DNA from: Polyangium sp. 15x6 | GTDB lineage: Bacteria > Myxococcota_A > Polyangia > Polyangiales > Polyangiaceae | Reading direction: 5' to 3' | Assembly: GCF_029960785.1 (NCBI RefSeq) | Contig: NZ_JASBQE010000125.1 | Span: 1 to 32,140, forward strand | DNA length: 32,140 bases | The notes under the pieces: generated by a model | Told to the model about the DNA's origin: nothing | Database searches by the model: none | Seen by the model: only the letters and a program-made list of their open reading frames with translations | In this document: piece by piece, positions 7,977 to 16,055 of the stretch | How positions within the stretch are numbered: position 1 is the first letter of the stretch | Layout: every line of letters begins with the position of its first letter | Program-made: the position numbers and the translations under genes

Positions 7977-8309
7977 TCAGGGCGCCACCTGGATGTCCTG
8001 GATCTGCCCGCTCTGGTCCAACGTCACCATGGCACTGTGAAGCTGGGTGGCACCGCGATAGACCTCGAGCGTGTAGGTTCCTGGCGGAACACCTTGGAAC
8101 GAGTATGTCCCGTCATTGGCGGTGCTCGTGACTTTGACCCACTCCGGCTTGGGCTGCGATGGTATGAGCTTGACAATCAGCTCCGCGACGCCTTGACCGT
8201 TGCCTTGGCTCGCGATCCGGCCACGCAGCGTGAGATCTTCGGCGGCCGCGCTCGACGTCACCAGGAGCACGAAGAGCGCGGCGGCGATCCGCCTGCGAGT
8301 TCCAATCAT
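7977..8309 (-). CDS. secreted carboxypeptidase-regulatory-like (beta-sandwich) domain protein
   Basis: 110 residues from ATG 8309 (AAGGG upstream). A signal peptide (about 1-23, RRRIAAALFVLLVTSSAAAE) precedes a single beta-sandwich domain with GRIASQGNGQGVAELIVKL, then DGTYSFQGVPPGTYTLEVY, the signature of the carboxypeptidase D regulatory-like / SpaA-like prealbumin fold. It should be periplasmic or extracellular; this fold usually acts as a structural or binding module, not an enzyme. Another possible start, ATG 8384, overlaps the stop of the upstream gene as TGATG and would allow translational coupling, but it would put 25 hydrophilic residues before the signal peptide. The upstream neighbour is a two-TM protein, probably cotranscribed. 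Confidence 0.75.
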   Translation of the reverse strand: MIGTRRRIAAALFVLLVTSSAAAEDLTLRGRIASQGNGQGVAELIVKLIPSQPKPEWVKVTSTANDGTYSFQGVPPGTYTLEVYRGATQLHSAMVTLDQSGQIQDIQVAP

Positions 8310-8383
8310 GACTCTGCCCTTCTGTTTCATGTGCCGCTGCTTCGGGCAATCACGAGGAGGTCGCTCGAACGGCGCTCGGGTCA

Positions 8384-8887
8384 TCAATTTGCTGGCCTCG
8401 CAGGGAAATCAATCAAGACCTTCGGGAGCTCGTACTCGCCGTTGCGAAAATTCTTGGGATCGATGAACTCGGTGTTCACCAGCGTCGCGTCCTTGATGAA
8501 CAGCACCTTGTACTCTCCTCGGTCTCTGTCCAGACTCGGCACCACGAGTCTGAACTTGCTTCCCCCTCGAATCGTCTCGGTATTGACCACGGCGTAGACG
8601 TCGATGGAGGTATTGTCGTATTGCACCGCGCCCTGGATTCGCAACGGTCTCGAGAGCTCTGCGTTCCGCCATATGGGGTAGATGAGCGGAACGAAGCCGA
8701 GCGCGAACAGCGTCAGCGCCGGGATGTTGGTCTTGAAGGTCCCTACCGGGGTCTGCACTTCGGCGACCTGCTTCGTCTCGCGATCGATATATATTTTCTG
8801 CTTGTAAAGCATCACGATGCCGCCGATCACCATGATGGCGCCGGAGAAGCTCGACAGGTAGAACAGCGGCACGATTGCGGGGTCCAT
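8384..8887 (-). CDS. two-TM hypothetical protein with a C-terminal extracytoplasmic domain
   Basis: 167 residues from ATG 8887, preceded by GGAGAG at good spacing; the longer frame upstream is low-complexity and lacks support. TM1 at about 6-25 (LFYLSSFSGAIMVIGGIVMLY), a short loop with KQKIYIDRETKQ, TM2 at about 45-63 (IPALTLFALGFVPLIYPIW), then a domain of about 100 residues with beta-rich character (IQGAVQYDNTSIDVYAVV, FRLVVPSLDRDRGEYKVLF). No family recognised. It is the first gene of a short minus-strand pair with the carboxypeptidase-regulatory-like gene; both being envelope proteins suggests they act together. Confidence 0.7.
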   Translation of the reverse strand: MDPAIVPLFYLSSFSGAIMVIGGIVMLYKQKIYIDRETKQVAEVQTPVGTFKTNIPALTLFALGFVPLIYPIWRNAELSRPLRIQGAVQYDNTSIDVYAVVNTETIRGGSKFRLVVPSLDRDRGEYKVLFIKDATLVNTEFIDPKNFRNGEYELPKVLIDFPARPAN

Positions 8888-9330
8888 CGGTTCTCTCCAG
8901 GCCGAGGGGCTGGTCGTCACGGCCGACTCGGCGCAGCACCGCTTTCGTGCAGCTTCCGTTCCAGTGGGCGCCGAGACGATCGTTGCGGCTCGGCAGTGGA
9001 GCCACGTTTCGAGAACGAACCTTGCCGCTCGCCAAGCATGCCCTGGGACCACCCGTCGAGTACGTCCAGCATCCTCTGGAGAGGACAATCCCCGTGGCCT
9101 CGTCGGTGCGCTGCGTGACCACGCAACACCTTGCGCACCTCGGCAGCGATGGGCGCGTGCCCCTCGACGTGCACGCCCATCGCTGCCGAGCGCGAGCGTC
9201 TGGAGTCACGTCCGCCGGAGCAAGCTGAGCGTATCGAACTGCGCGCGCTCCTCGACGCTTTCGTTGTCGCGGCCATCCATGTAGCTTCCCCGCAGACCAG
9301 CCAGGGGGGACGCTGCTGCACGAGGATGGA
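8888..9330. other. divergent intergenic region containing a long inverted repeat
   Basis: 443 bases between a minus-strand gene start (8887) and a plus-strand gene start (9331). Open frames here are shadows with Arg/Ser-biased composition. The only structure noted is a perfect 15-base inverted repeat listed separately. Promoters for both flanking genes should lie here, but none was clear enough to call. Confidence 0.5.
9141..9188. repeat. perfect 15-bp inverted repeat in a divergent promoter region
   Basis: Left arm 9141-9155 (CGGCAGCGATGGGCG) and right arm 9174-9188 are exact reverse complements, separated by 18 bases. The arms lie 143 bases upstream of the kelch gene and about 250 upstream of the minus-strand gene. 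There is no T-run on either side. It could be a large operator or an RNA hairpin in a leader; a terminator is less likely because both flanking genes point away. Confidence 0.6.
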
Positions 9331-12219
9331 ATGCGAACACGAATGACGAATGCACGTTGGATGAGGCCCTGGTCCGGGATCGCGCTTTGCGCGCTCGCCG
9401 CGGCCTGCGACGAAGGCGGCTCGCTACCGCAGGTGAACGAGGTTTCGGGCGGGGGCGTCGAAGCAGAGGCCGCGCCGCTCCGCGCGAGGCTCGAGGCGCG
9501 GTTTCCCGAGCAGGCCCGGGAGGTGCTCTCGGCCGACCCGTTCGAGGCCGGCGAGGACGGTTATCGCCGGTCGCCGCCGAGGTCTCTCGGGACATGGGAC
9601 GATTTGCTGGTCACGCTGCCGCGCGAAGGCGAAGGCGCGGTGCACTTTCGCACGCACGACGGCTTCGAGATCGCGGTGCGCGAGGAGGGGCTCACGGGCC
9701 ACGCATTCGATGTCGACGCGGCCGTGGCATATCCGCGCCATGGCGGCGCGTCGTTGTGGGTGCGAAGCGCGGTCGGGGTGGAGGAATGGCTCGCGCTCGA
9801 GGCCGACCACGCCCAGGAGGGCGAGCCGCTCGCGGTTTGGCACGTGGACGGGGCGGCTGCGCGGCAGGATGCGTCGGGAATTCACTTTTTCGATGAGCGG
9901 GGCCGCGCGCGTGTACACGTCACGGCGCCGCGCGCTTTCGCGGAGGGCGGAACGCCGGTTTCCGTGCGCCTCTCGCTCGACGGCGCGACGATCGCGCTCT
10001 ACCTCGAAGGCAAAGCCCCGCCGGGCGCCGCGCTCTTCGTGGATCCGGCGTGGACCACCGTCGCGCCGATGAATACCCCGCGCGATAGCCACGCGGCCAC
10101 CTTGCTCACGAATGGCAAGGTCCTCGTCACCAGCGGTTATACGACCGGCAACCTGCCCACCAAGTTCGCGGAGCTCTACGATCCTGCGACGAACCTCTGG
10201 AGCTTCACGGGATCCATGATCGCGGCGCGTCTCGGCCACACGTCGACGAGGCTCGCCGATGGCCGGGTGCTCATCGCCGGCGGTCTCTGGGAGGTCAGCC
10301 CCGCGGGCGGCGAGATCTACAATCCCGCGACGGGCACGTTTTCCGCGACACCGTCGATGAAAATGGACAGAATGACGCACCGTGCGGCGCTCCTCGGCGA
10401 CGGCCGCGTCCTCGTCGTCGGCGGCTATTACCTCATGAACCAGAACGCCACCGAGATCTACGACCCGGTCGCGAACACCTGGACGACGGGACCCTCGATG
10501 GTCAACTCGCGCGCGTCGCTTGCGCTCGTCACGCTGGCGAACGGCAAGGTCCTCGCCATTGGCGGCTCCGGCACGGGCACGCAGAACGCGGAGCTCTACG
10601 ATCCCACCACGAATGCCTGGAGCTCCGCGGGCATGCTCAACGTACCGCATTCTTTCAACGATGCCGTGCGCCTCACGAATGGAAATGCGATCACCTGCGG
10701 CGACTCCAGTTATGCCGCGTTCTGCGAGCTGTACAATCCGGCCACCAATTCGTGGACACTCACGGGCTCCATGGCCGTCAAACGCGCCGCGCCGACCATG
10801 GTGCTTCTGCCAGGCGGCAAGGTCCTCGTCGCGGGCGGCGGCCTCGGAGCCGCAGGCCCGGCCAGCGCCGAGCTTTACGATCCGAACACCGGCGCGTGGA
10901 GCACGACCGCCTCGATGAACGTCGGCCGGAGCTACCACACGGCGACCTTGTTGCAAAGCGGAGGCGTGCTCGTCGCCGGCGGAAGTCCGCCCAATACGAG
11001 CTACACCACGAGCGCCGAAATCTACACCCTGGTGACCCCCACCCCGTGCGCTGCCGCGGGAAATTGTCCGAACGGGCTCTGCGTCGACGGTTATTGCTGT
11101 GATACGTCCTGCGGCGGCGGCGTCGCCGGCGATTGCCAGGCATGCAACGTCCCGGGCGTGCAGGGAATTTGCTCCCCGGTCGCGGCCGGCACGACGTGTC
11201 GGCCGGCCGCGTCGGCATGTGATGCCCCCGAGACCTGCAATGGCAGCGCCACCACGTGTCCGCCGGATGCAGCTCAGCCAGACGGGGCAGCCTGCAATGA
11301 CGGGAATGCCTGCACGCAGACCGATACGTGCCAGGCCGGCGCGTGCACGGGCGCGACGCCGGTGGTCTGCACCGCGCTCGACAGCTGCCATCAGCCCGGT
11401 ACGTGCAATCCCGCCACCGGCGTATGCAATAACCCCGCCAAACTCGACGGCTCCACGTGCGACGATGGCAATGCGTGCTCGCAGACGGATACGTGCCAGG
11501 CCGGCGCATGCGTTGGCACCAATGCCGTGATTTGCCAGGCGGCATCTCCGTGCCATGTGCCAGGCACGTGCAACCCGATCACGGGCGTGTGCACGAATCC
11601 TGCCAAACCGGATGGCAGCGCCTGCGACGATGGCAATGCGTGCACGCAGACGGACGCGTGCGCGAGCGGGGTCTGCACGGGAATGGCGCCCATTTCGTGC
11701 GAGCCGCTCGACGAATGCCATCTTCCGGGCTCGTGCGCTCCCGCGAGCGGCATGTGCTCGAATCCTGCCAAGCCGGACGGCACGCCCTGCACGGGCGGGA
11801 TGTGCGTCGCCGGCGTCTGCATGAATGACCCGACGGGTGCAGGCGGCGCGGGCGGCGCCGGCGGTACCGGTGGCAATGGAGGAACCGGCGGCTCCGGTGG
11901 CAATGGAGGAACCGGCGGCTCCGGTGGCAATGGAGGAGCTGGCGGCTCCGGCGGCTCCGGTGGCAATGGAGGAACCGGCGGCTCCGGCGGCCTGGGAGGA
12001 TCGGGCGGCGGCGCAGGAGGATCGGCTGGCTCCGGCGGCTCCGACGTTACGTCGTCATCGAGCATCACGGCCTCGTCGGGCGGCGGCGGCGATTTGATTC
12101 AGGAGGAGGGCGCCTGCGGATGCCGTCAGGTCGGCGATGGCCCCCGCACGGCATGGCCGCTCGCCGGATTGCTGCTGCTCCTACGACCGCTGCGACGCCG
12201 TCGCGTGAGCCGAGGCTAG
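9331..12219 (+). CDS. kelch-repeat and cysteine-rich surface protein with MYXO-CTERM-like anchor
   Basis: 962 residues; ATG 9331 has GAGGATGG just upstream. N-terminal hydrophobic segment (about 14-26) ending ALAAAC, a probable but imperfect lipobox. Residues 50-235 are an unassigned region ending at a VDPAW motif. Residues 240-570 hold about six kelch-type blades (NGKVLV-SGGY, AELYDPATN-W), forming a beta-propeller. Residues 573-825 are cysteine-rich repeats (CCDTSCGGGVAGDCQAC; three copies of DDGNACTQTDTC-like units). A Gly-rich linker (about 836-905) is encoded by a minisatellite. The C-terminus has CGCR, a hydrophobic stretch (WPLAGLLLLL) and RPLRRRRVSRG, the tripartite form of MYXO-CTERM signals processed in myxobacteria. 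It is likely displayed on the outer surface. Kelch propellers usually bind proteins or sugars; no enzymatic residues were identified. Confidence 0.9.
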   Translation: MRTRMTNARWMRPWSGIALCALAAACDEGGSLPQVNEVSGGGVEAEAAPLRARLEARFPEQAREVLSADPFEAGEDGYRRSPPRSLGTWDDLLVTLPREGEGAVHFRTHDGFEIAVREEGLTGHAFDVDAAVAYPRHGGASLWVRSAVGVEEWLALEADHAQEGEPLAVWHVDGAAARQDASGIHFFDERGRARVHVTAPRAFAEGGTPVSVRLSLDGATIALYLEGKAPPGAALFVDPAWTTVAPMNTPRDSHAATLLTNGKVLVTSGYTTGNLPTKFAELYDPATNLWSFTGSMIAARLGHTSTRLADGRVLIAGGLWEVSPAGGEIYNPATGTFSATPSMKMDRMTHRAALLGDGRVLVVGGYYLMNQNATEIYDPVANTWTTGPSMVNSRASLALVTLANGKVLAIGGSGTGTQNAELYDPTTNAWSSAGMLNVPHSFNDAVRLTNGNAITCGDSSYAAFCELYNPATNSWTLTGSMAVKRAAPTMVLLPGGKVLVAGGGLGAAGPASAELYDPNTGAWSTTASMNVGRSYHTATLLQSGGVLVAGGSPPNTSYTTSAEIYTLVTPTPCAAAGNCPNGLCVDGYCCDTSCGGGVAGDCQACNVPGVQGICSPVAAGTTCRPAASACDAPETCNGSATTCPPDAAQPDGAACNDGNACTQTDTCQAGACTGATPVVCTALDSCHQPGTCNPATGVCNNPAKLDGSTCDDGNACSQTDTCQAGACVGTNAVICQAASPCHVPGTCNPITGVCTNPAKPDGSACDDGNACTQTDACASGVCTGMAPISCEPLDECHLPGSCAPASGMCSNPAKPDGTPCTGGMCVAGVCMNDPTGAGGAGGAGGTGGNGGTGGSGGNGGTGGSGGNGGAGGSGGSGGNGGTGGSGGLGGSGGGAGGSAGSGGSDVTSSSSITASSGGGGDLIQEEGACGCRQVGDGPRTAWPLAGLLLLLRPLRRRRVSRG
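11881..12000 (+). repeat. 27-base coding minisatellite for the Gly-rich linker
   Basis: The unit GGAACCGGCGGCTCCGGTGG plus CAATGGA (27 bases) occurs at 11881-11907 and 11908-11934 without change. A 36-base variant with a 9-base duplication follows (11935-11970), then a diverged copy (11971-12000). It encodes GTGGSGGNG repeats. Near-identity at silent positions indicates recent slippage or unequal exchange, so linker length may vary between strains. Confidence 0.85.
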
Positions 12220-12253
12220 CTATCACGCGGCAACGTCTGCGCCCTGACGTCAC

Positions 12254-12288
12254 CTGATCGACGGCGGGCATTCGCGGCGAGCGATCAG
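12254..12288. terminator. possible bidirectional terminator between convergent genes
   Basis: Short inverted repeat CTGATCG (12254-12260) / CGATCAG (12282-12288) in the 65-base gap between a plus-strand gene ending at 12219 and a minus-strand gene ending at 12285. The loop is 21 bases and there is no T-tract, so this is only a weak candidate. Confidence 0.25.
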
Positions 12289-13265
12289 CGCGTCTTGGAT
12301 TTGGCCGTCGACTTCTTCGCGGCCGCCTTCTTTGCCGGCGCCTTCTTTGCCGCGGGCTTCTTGGTTTCCAGGAGCGCGCGGAAGCCGTCGGCCAGCAATT
12401 GGTGTCGAGGCAGAAGGGACTTGCGCCGATCGAGCTGCGTCGTTGCGGCGGTGCCCGCCTCGAGCGACGCGACCTCACGCTCGACTTGCTCGATCGCTTG
12501 CGTCAACAGCTCGCTCGGCAGGCTGCGAAGGCTCTCGTTCACCTTCATGTTCCCCGTGATAGCGTCCCTGAGTTGCATCACGGCTTCGTCGGCGACACGT
12601 GCACGCCGGTCCGCCCACGCTTCGAGCAGGAGCGAGAACCGCGCTGCTTCTCCGGCCGCGTCGGCGCCGTGGTAACGTTCGGCCTTGCCCGCGCGGAAGG
12701 CCTGGTACGTCGCGATGGCTTCCTCCGGCACGGCCACCGCGGGATTGAACGTCCACGCCGGCGGGTACGGTCGATGGAGCGACAGGTGCTTCACCGCGGC
12801 GATCGCGAGCCGCTCGTCATCCCCTCGAAGAAGCGCGGCGATGGCGTCGAGCCAGTGCTCCTTTGCCTCGAGCACCTTCGCGAACACCTCGGTTTCGGCC
12901 GCGGCGTGATGAAGGGGGCCGAAGGGCTCGGGCTCCTGCCGAACCAGCTTCGGTTTCTTGCTCGTCTGTACCGTGTCCGCCTCCCAGAGCGTCCCGGGCT
13001 GGGCGTTTTGGAGAAACGAAGCGAGCTTGCCGCTCGTCTTCTCGACCGAGTCGACGTCGTACTTCGTGAGCCCGTCCGCGGAGCAGCACGCGGGATCGAG
13101 CATCGGCAGGTGTTCAGCGTAGAAAGGGCCCTCGACGACCCGAACGAGGCCGATGCCTCGCCGGCAGAATGCACAGACCGGATCGCGCAGGGTCGAGTCC
13201 GGCGCGGCACGAGCGCCGTTGTGTTCGTGGTCGGCGACGGCGAGCGAAGGCAGAATGTTCGACAT
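12285..13265 (-). CDS. hypothetical protein with a CxxC motif and histone-H1-like Lys/Ala tail
   Basis: 326 residues; ATG 13265 follows a strong GGGGAG. No signal peptide or TM segment, so cytoplasmic. The N-terminal part has CAFCRRG (about 31-37) and, near residue 60, ACC, which together could bind a metal, although this is unproven. The middle (about 110-290) is helical with long charged stretches, including LHHAAAETEVFAKVLEAKEHW. The last 30 residues are a repetitive Lys/Ala/Pro tail (KKPAAKKAPAKKAAAKK) like the C-termini of bacterial H1-like DNA-binding proteins; such tails bind DNA or RNA non-specifically. No catalytic motif or family recognised. Convergent with the kelch gene, so an independent unit. 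A similar tail occurs in the unrelated gene at 21042-21754. Confidence 0.75.
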   Translation of the reverse strand: MSNILPSLAVADHEHNGARAAPDSTLRDPVCAFCRRGIGLVRVVEGPFYAEHLPMLDPACCSADGLTKYDVDSVEKTSGKLASFLQNAQPGTLWEADTVQTSKKPKLVRQEPEPFGPLHHAAAETEVFAKVLEAKEHWLDAIAALLRGDDERLAIAAVKHLSLHRPYPPAWTFNPAVAVPEEAIATYQAFRAGKAERYHGADAAGEAARFSLLLEAWADRRARVADEAVMQLRDAITGNMKVNESLRSLPSELLTQAIEQVEREVASLEAGTAATTQLDRRKSLLPRHQLLADGFRALLETKKPAAKKAPAKKAAAKKSTAKSKTR

Positions 13266-13339
13266 GCTCCCCTATACGGCACAACCAGCGATTTTATAAC
13301 GCCGTGAACGTCGGGCTGCGACCGAACGAGGTGCGGGGG

Positions 13340-14110
13340 CTATGGCGGTGGCATGTGCGGTTGCGGTGGGGAGGCGGTCGCCGGCAGGTTCGTCGAGGGG
13401 GCCGCATCCATGAGGGGTACAGGCGCAGAACGTTCGATGGTCGTGGAGGGGGTTCGCGTTGGGCCGGGAAAGAACTCCCGAAGGGCGGACCCGTAGGGGA
13501 GCCTGGCATGTTTTTCGAGCCAACTCTCGCATGCAGAGCTCTCGTCCGTCCACACGGAGTTGTTCATGGATAGGGAGAGACATGCAGCGAACGCCCTTCG
13601 TGCTTTCTGCCATTCAGGCGGCATATATTCAGGCCATGACTCGTCCGTGTCCGTATACTCGATGAGCGGAAGGTCGAGGCTGACATGAGCAGGCTTCTGC
13701 GTGCGCGGACGTGCGGCCTGGTAGGATGTGACGTAATCCTCCCACATGGCTCCAATCTGGTAGGCCGCTCGCACGCGTAGCCGAGCGGGCACGTGCGTCG
13801 TATCCGTGGAAGTTGGGCACCAGGGCTCCGCGATCTCGTAGTGCGTTTCGGCCAAGCTGATCAGGGCGCGCTTGTGCTCGAGCCAATCGTTGAACGTGTG
13901 CCAGTCACGCGTGGGATTGCCCCTGTATTGGGGCCGTTTCAGCTCGAGTGCCCGTTCTGCCGCGGCTTCTGCGACCTCGAGTGCACGCGCATCGGGATCC
14001 ACGAAACTCATCGCGGCGACGGGCGAGGCAAGGGCAATCGTCGCGATGGCCATCAAACAAGCGGCCGTCCGCTGCGCCGGGTGAGAGTGTCTGAAGAATT
14101 TGCTGCTCAT
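13340..14110 (-). CDS. exported hypothetical protein
   Basis: 256 residues from ATG 14110 (MSSKFFRHSH), preferred to the upstream alternative at 14155 because it gives a standard signal peptide (about 1-34, LMAIATIALASPVAAM) and GGGGA lies upstream. The mature part is helical with Trp/Tyr/Glu-rich patches (DWHTFNDWLEHKRALISLAETHYEIAEPW is a helix-rich segment at about 70-98), three cysteines, and a Pro/Thr/Ser-rich end. The helical spacing loosely resembles tetratricopeptide-type proteins, but no repeat could be aligned. Family and function not recognised. Divergent from the 14402 gene. Confidence 0.65.
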   Translation of the reverse strand: MSSKFFRHSHPAQRTAACLMAIATIALASPVAAMSFVDPDARALEVAEAAAERALELKRPQYRGNPTRDWHTFNDWLEHKRALISLAETHYEIAEPWCPTSTDTTHVPARLRVRAAYQIGAMWEDYVTSYQAARPRTQKPAHVSLDLPLIEYTDTDESWPEYMPPEWQKARRAFAACLSLSMNNSVWTDESSACESWLEKHARLPYGSALREFFPGPTRTPSTTIERSAPVPLMDAAPSTNLPATASPPQPHMPPP

Positions 14111-14401
14111 GGAGTCCCCGCACGGAGGGCGAGCGGACCAAATCGGCGCGCCCAACAGGTAGGACCTGGGTTCGCACGGCGTGCTTGGATGCGATCGGCG
14201 TGATGTGCCGCCTTGCTCCAGCGTGTCGCAGAGCCGGAAGCTCCGGGACGTGGACGGATCCGGCAGCGGACACGGTATGTGGTGTGCTGGCGTAGGGTTC
14301 TTGATTTCTCTTGTAGGTCTGCACGGGCTGTGAGATCCTCACGTTTGTGAGCCAGGGTGGTGTCGGCATAGAGTCGTCATTGTCATGATCCAGTGCACGA
14401 G
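14111..14401. other. divergent intergenic region with a small dyad
   Basis: 291 bases between divergent genes, with no gene supported. GTGAG-ATC-CTCAC (14330-14342) is a perfect short dyad about 60 bases upstream of the plus-strand start. It resembles half-sites of CRP/FNR-type regulators (TGTGA...TCAC) but with the wrong spacing, so it is only noted. Confidence 0.3.
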
Positions 14402-14989
14402 ATGACCAGCATTCACACCTTGCATTGGGACGAGATCCCGCCGTGTCTGAACGGCGCGTGGGCGCCTGCAAGCGGGCGTGTTTTCGCTGTGTGGCCAGCG
14501 CCAACGAATCCCGATGTCTGCTTTTCGAAGGCAGGTTTCAATGACTTCGAAGGTTACGAGGGCACTGCAGAGTGGGATGCAGAGTTCGAGGGCATCACCG
14601 AGGCGCTCATGGAGGTATTGAGCGAGACTGGCGGAGCGCCCGTCTTGCGCGAAGGGGCACGCCACGTCCGCGCAACAAGATGGAGAGAGCGGGTTGCCCA
14701 AGCTCTCTTCCGTCGTCAGCCACGTCGCCCGTCAGCGTTCGACGTTCTCGTCGCCACCGCTCATGATGATAACTTGCCCGACTGTACCGTTCAGTTCGGG
14801 CTGGAGCCGAATGCGTTGCTTCGTACGGCTCACGGACACTTGATCTGGTGGGTCTGGCTCTCGGCTGCCATTTCGCTCGACATCAGAGACCTCCTCCGGA
14901 GAACCGTTGGAGAGCGGCGCCTGAAGCAAACGACATTGAACTGGGAATTGGGCCCGCTGGAAGCTCATGAAGATCGCAACGCGATTTGA
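14402..14989 (+). CDS. hypothetical protein, first of three small accessory genes
   Basis: 195 residues from ATG 14402; an in-frame GTG at 14393 is an alternative, and neither has a strong ribosome-binding site. Soluble, acidic in the first half (FNDFEGYEGTAEWDAEFEGITEAL), with an Arg-rich middle (RATRWRERVAQALFRRQPRR) and a hydrophobic WWVWLSAAISLDI stretch at about 147-160 that is too polar-flanked to be a clear TM. Family not recognised. Its end overlaps the start of the next gene by 23 bases, implying translational coupling. GC is visibly lower than in neighbouring genes. Small, coupled, low-complexity-free genes without recognisable enzymes are often immunity or accessory proteins; that is speculation here. 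Confidence 0.6.
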   Translation: MTSIHTLHWDEIPPCLNGAWAPASGRVFAVWPAPTNPDVCFSKAGFNDFEGYEGTAEWDAEFEGITEALMEVLSETGGAPVLREGARHVRATRWRERVAQALFRRQPRRPSAFDVLVATAHDDNLPDCTVQFGLEPNALLRTAHGHLIWWVWLSAAISLDIRDLLRRTVGERRLKQTTLNWELGPLEAHEDRNAI

Positions 14990-15455
14990 CGACGTGCTTG
15001 CCGAACATGGCAGCCTCCTTCATGGCTTGGCCGGTCAAGCGGTCGAGCGCGCATACGTCGTATGGTACGAACCGTGGGACGACATGCACGCAGCCTCGCC
15101 TGTCGTACTGCGGATCGGTCGTCGCAACGTGGAACTGTGGTCGATCTACGTTGCTGAATTCGGCGTGACGTGCGATACGCTCGATCTTGCCCGACCGCCC
15201 TTTTCCTGGGTTGGTCGACCGGATGCCGCGTCCCGGTGGGTCGAAGATCGGCCGGCACCACTTCGGCGGGCACGGGGGCAAATCGTCCGTCGCGTGCGGC
15301 TCCTTGCGACGGATGACCTTTGCGCGGGTATCGAGTTCGTGTTCGACGGGTGGGCGCTGACGGTACTGAATCAGGAGGACGACATGCTCGTCACCGACGA
15401 GCCGCTCGATTCCACCCTGCGATGGGTCGACGTGCGGGATGCGCAAGGGGCCTGA
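14967..15455 (+). CDS. hypothetical protein, coupled to the preceding gene
   Basis: 162 residues; ATG 14967 lies inside the end of the upstream gene (23-base overlap), and a GGAAGC sequence precedes it. Soluble, no signal peptide. It has a beta-rich pattern with many aromatic residues (AYVVWYEPWDDMHAASPVVLRIG, VELWSIYVAEFGVTCDTLDL) and a C-terminal part ending in an acidic segment (NQEDDMLVTDEPLDSTLRWVDV). This compact alpha/beta, Trp- and Asp-rich composition resembles small immunity-like proteins, but no family is recognised and no toxin is nearby. Expressed with the 14402 gene. Confidence 0.65.
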   Translation: MKIATRFDDVLAEHGSLLHGLAGQAVERAYVVWYEPWDDMHAASPVVLRIGRRNVELWSIYVAEFGVTCDTLDLARPPFSWVGRPDAASRWVEDRPAPLRRARGQIVRRVRLLATDDLCAGIEFVFDGWALTVLNQEDDMLVTDEPLDSTLRWVDVRDAQGA

Positions 15456-15558
15456 CGAGGTGCTGCACCGGACTGCATGTCGCACCGATGCTCGGGAGCT
15501 TTGCCGTCGCGATAAACATTCATTGCACGACAACCGAGCGGAGGCGCAGGAACGGAAC

Positions 15559-15888
15559 ATGATGACGAAACAAGAAGCACTGACAATCGCAACGGCTTTT
15601 CGGGATCGCCAGGGATACAAGACGACGATCGATGCCGGAACGGACGCCAGACGGTACGATTCGGTGGAAGGCGTAACAGGCCCCGCTTGGGTGATAGAGG
15701 CTCCGCTTCCGCCCTCTACGTTGGAAGGCACCAATACGATCACCTATGTCGTCTCGGTCGCCGAAAAAACTGTAAAATACATCATCAATTCATCCGGATT
15801 CATCAAGCATCCGGACGAGCTGGATGCGGGTTTTTCGGATGACGAGCTCGACGAGCTCAGGGACATGGGATTTGATGTGCTCGACTGA
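15559..15888 (+). CDS. small acidic hypothetical protein
   Basis: 109 residues from ATG 15559 (MMTKQEALTIA), with AGGAACGG upstream; the longer frame from 15439 has non-coding-like composition before this point. The fold looks alpha/beta: an N-terminal helix (KQEALTIATAFRDRQGYK), beta strands (TYVVSVAEKTVKYIINSSG) and a very acidic C-terminus (DAGFSDDELDELRDMGFDVLD). No signal peptide. Lower GC and AT-ending codons compared with the region suggest recent acquisition. Family not recognised. It lies 103 bases after the coupled pair, same strand, so it may belong to the same accessory cluster. Confidence 0.65.
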   Translation: MMTKQEALTIATAFRDRQGYKTTIDAGTDARRYDSVEGVTGPAWVIEAPLPPSTLEGTNTITYVVSVAEKTVKYIINSSGFIKHPDELDAGFSDDELDELRDMGFDVLD

Positions 15889-15983
15889 GCCCGATCTCGA
15901 GCACGCTCGGGGCAGGGGACGGAGGAACGAAGGCCACGCCAACGGCGAAGCATTTTGCGCCATCTTGCGCCAAGGTGACTTCG

Positions 15984-16054
15984 GTGCCTGGCACATGCCC
16001 CATCAAAGCCGAATCATTTCGTTTGGCATACGTCGTGCTCGGGGCGCCAGGCAC
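15984..16054. repeat. inverted repeat flanking the start of the 16056 gene
   Basis: GTGCCTGGC at 15984-15992 and its exact complement GCCAGGCAC at 16046-16054. The right arm ends one base before the ATG at 16056, so in RNA it could pair with the left arm and mask the start region. GTGCCTGGCAC (15984-15994) is itself a near-palindrome. Confidence 0.4.
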
Positions 16055-16055
16055 T

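Noticed and set aside
11558-11568. GTGCCAGGCAC inside the kelch gene
   Set aside because: Explained by codons for VPGT in a cysteine repeat; not treated as a dispersed repeat element.
9424-11721. 765-codon minus-strand open frame opposite the kelch gene
   Set aside because: Arg/Gly/Ala-rich shadow; the plus frame has clear kelch repeats and cysteine motifs.
14329-14343. CRP-like site TGTGA...TCAC
   Set aside because: Spacer is five bases, not six, and the outer bases do not match; kept only as a dyad.
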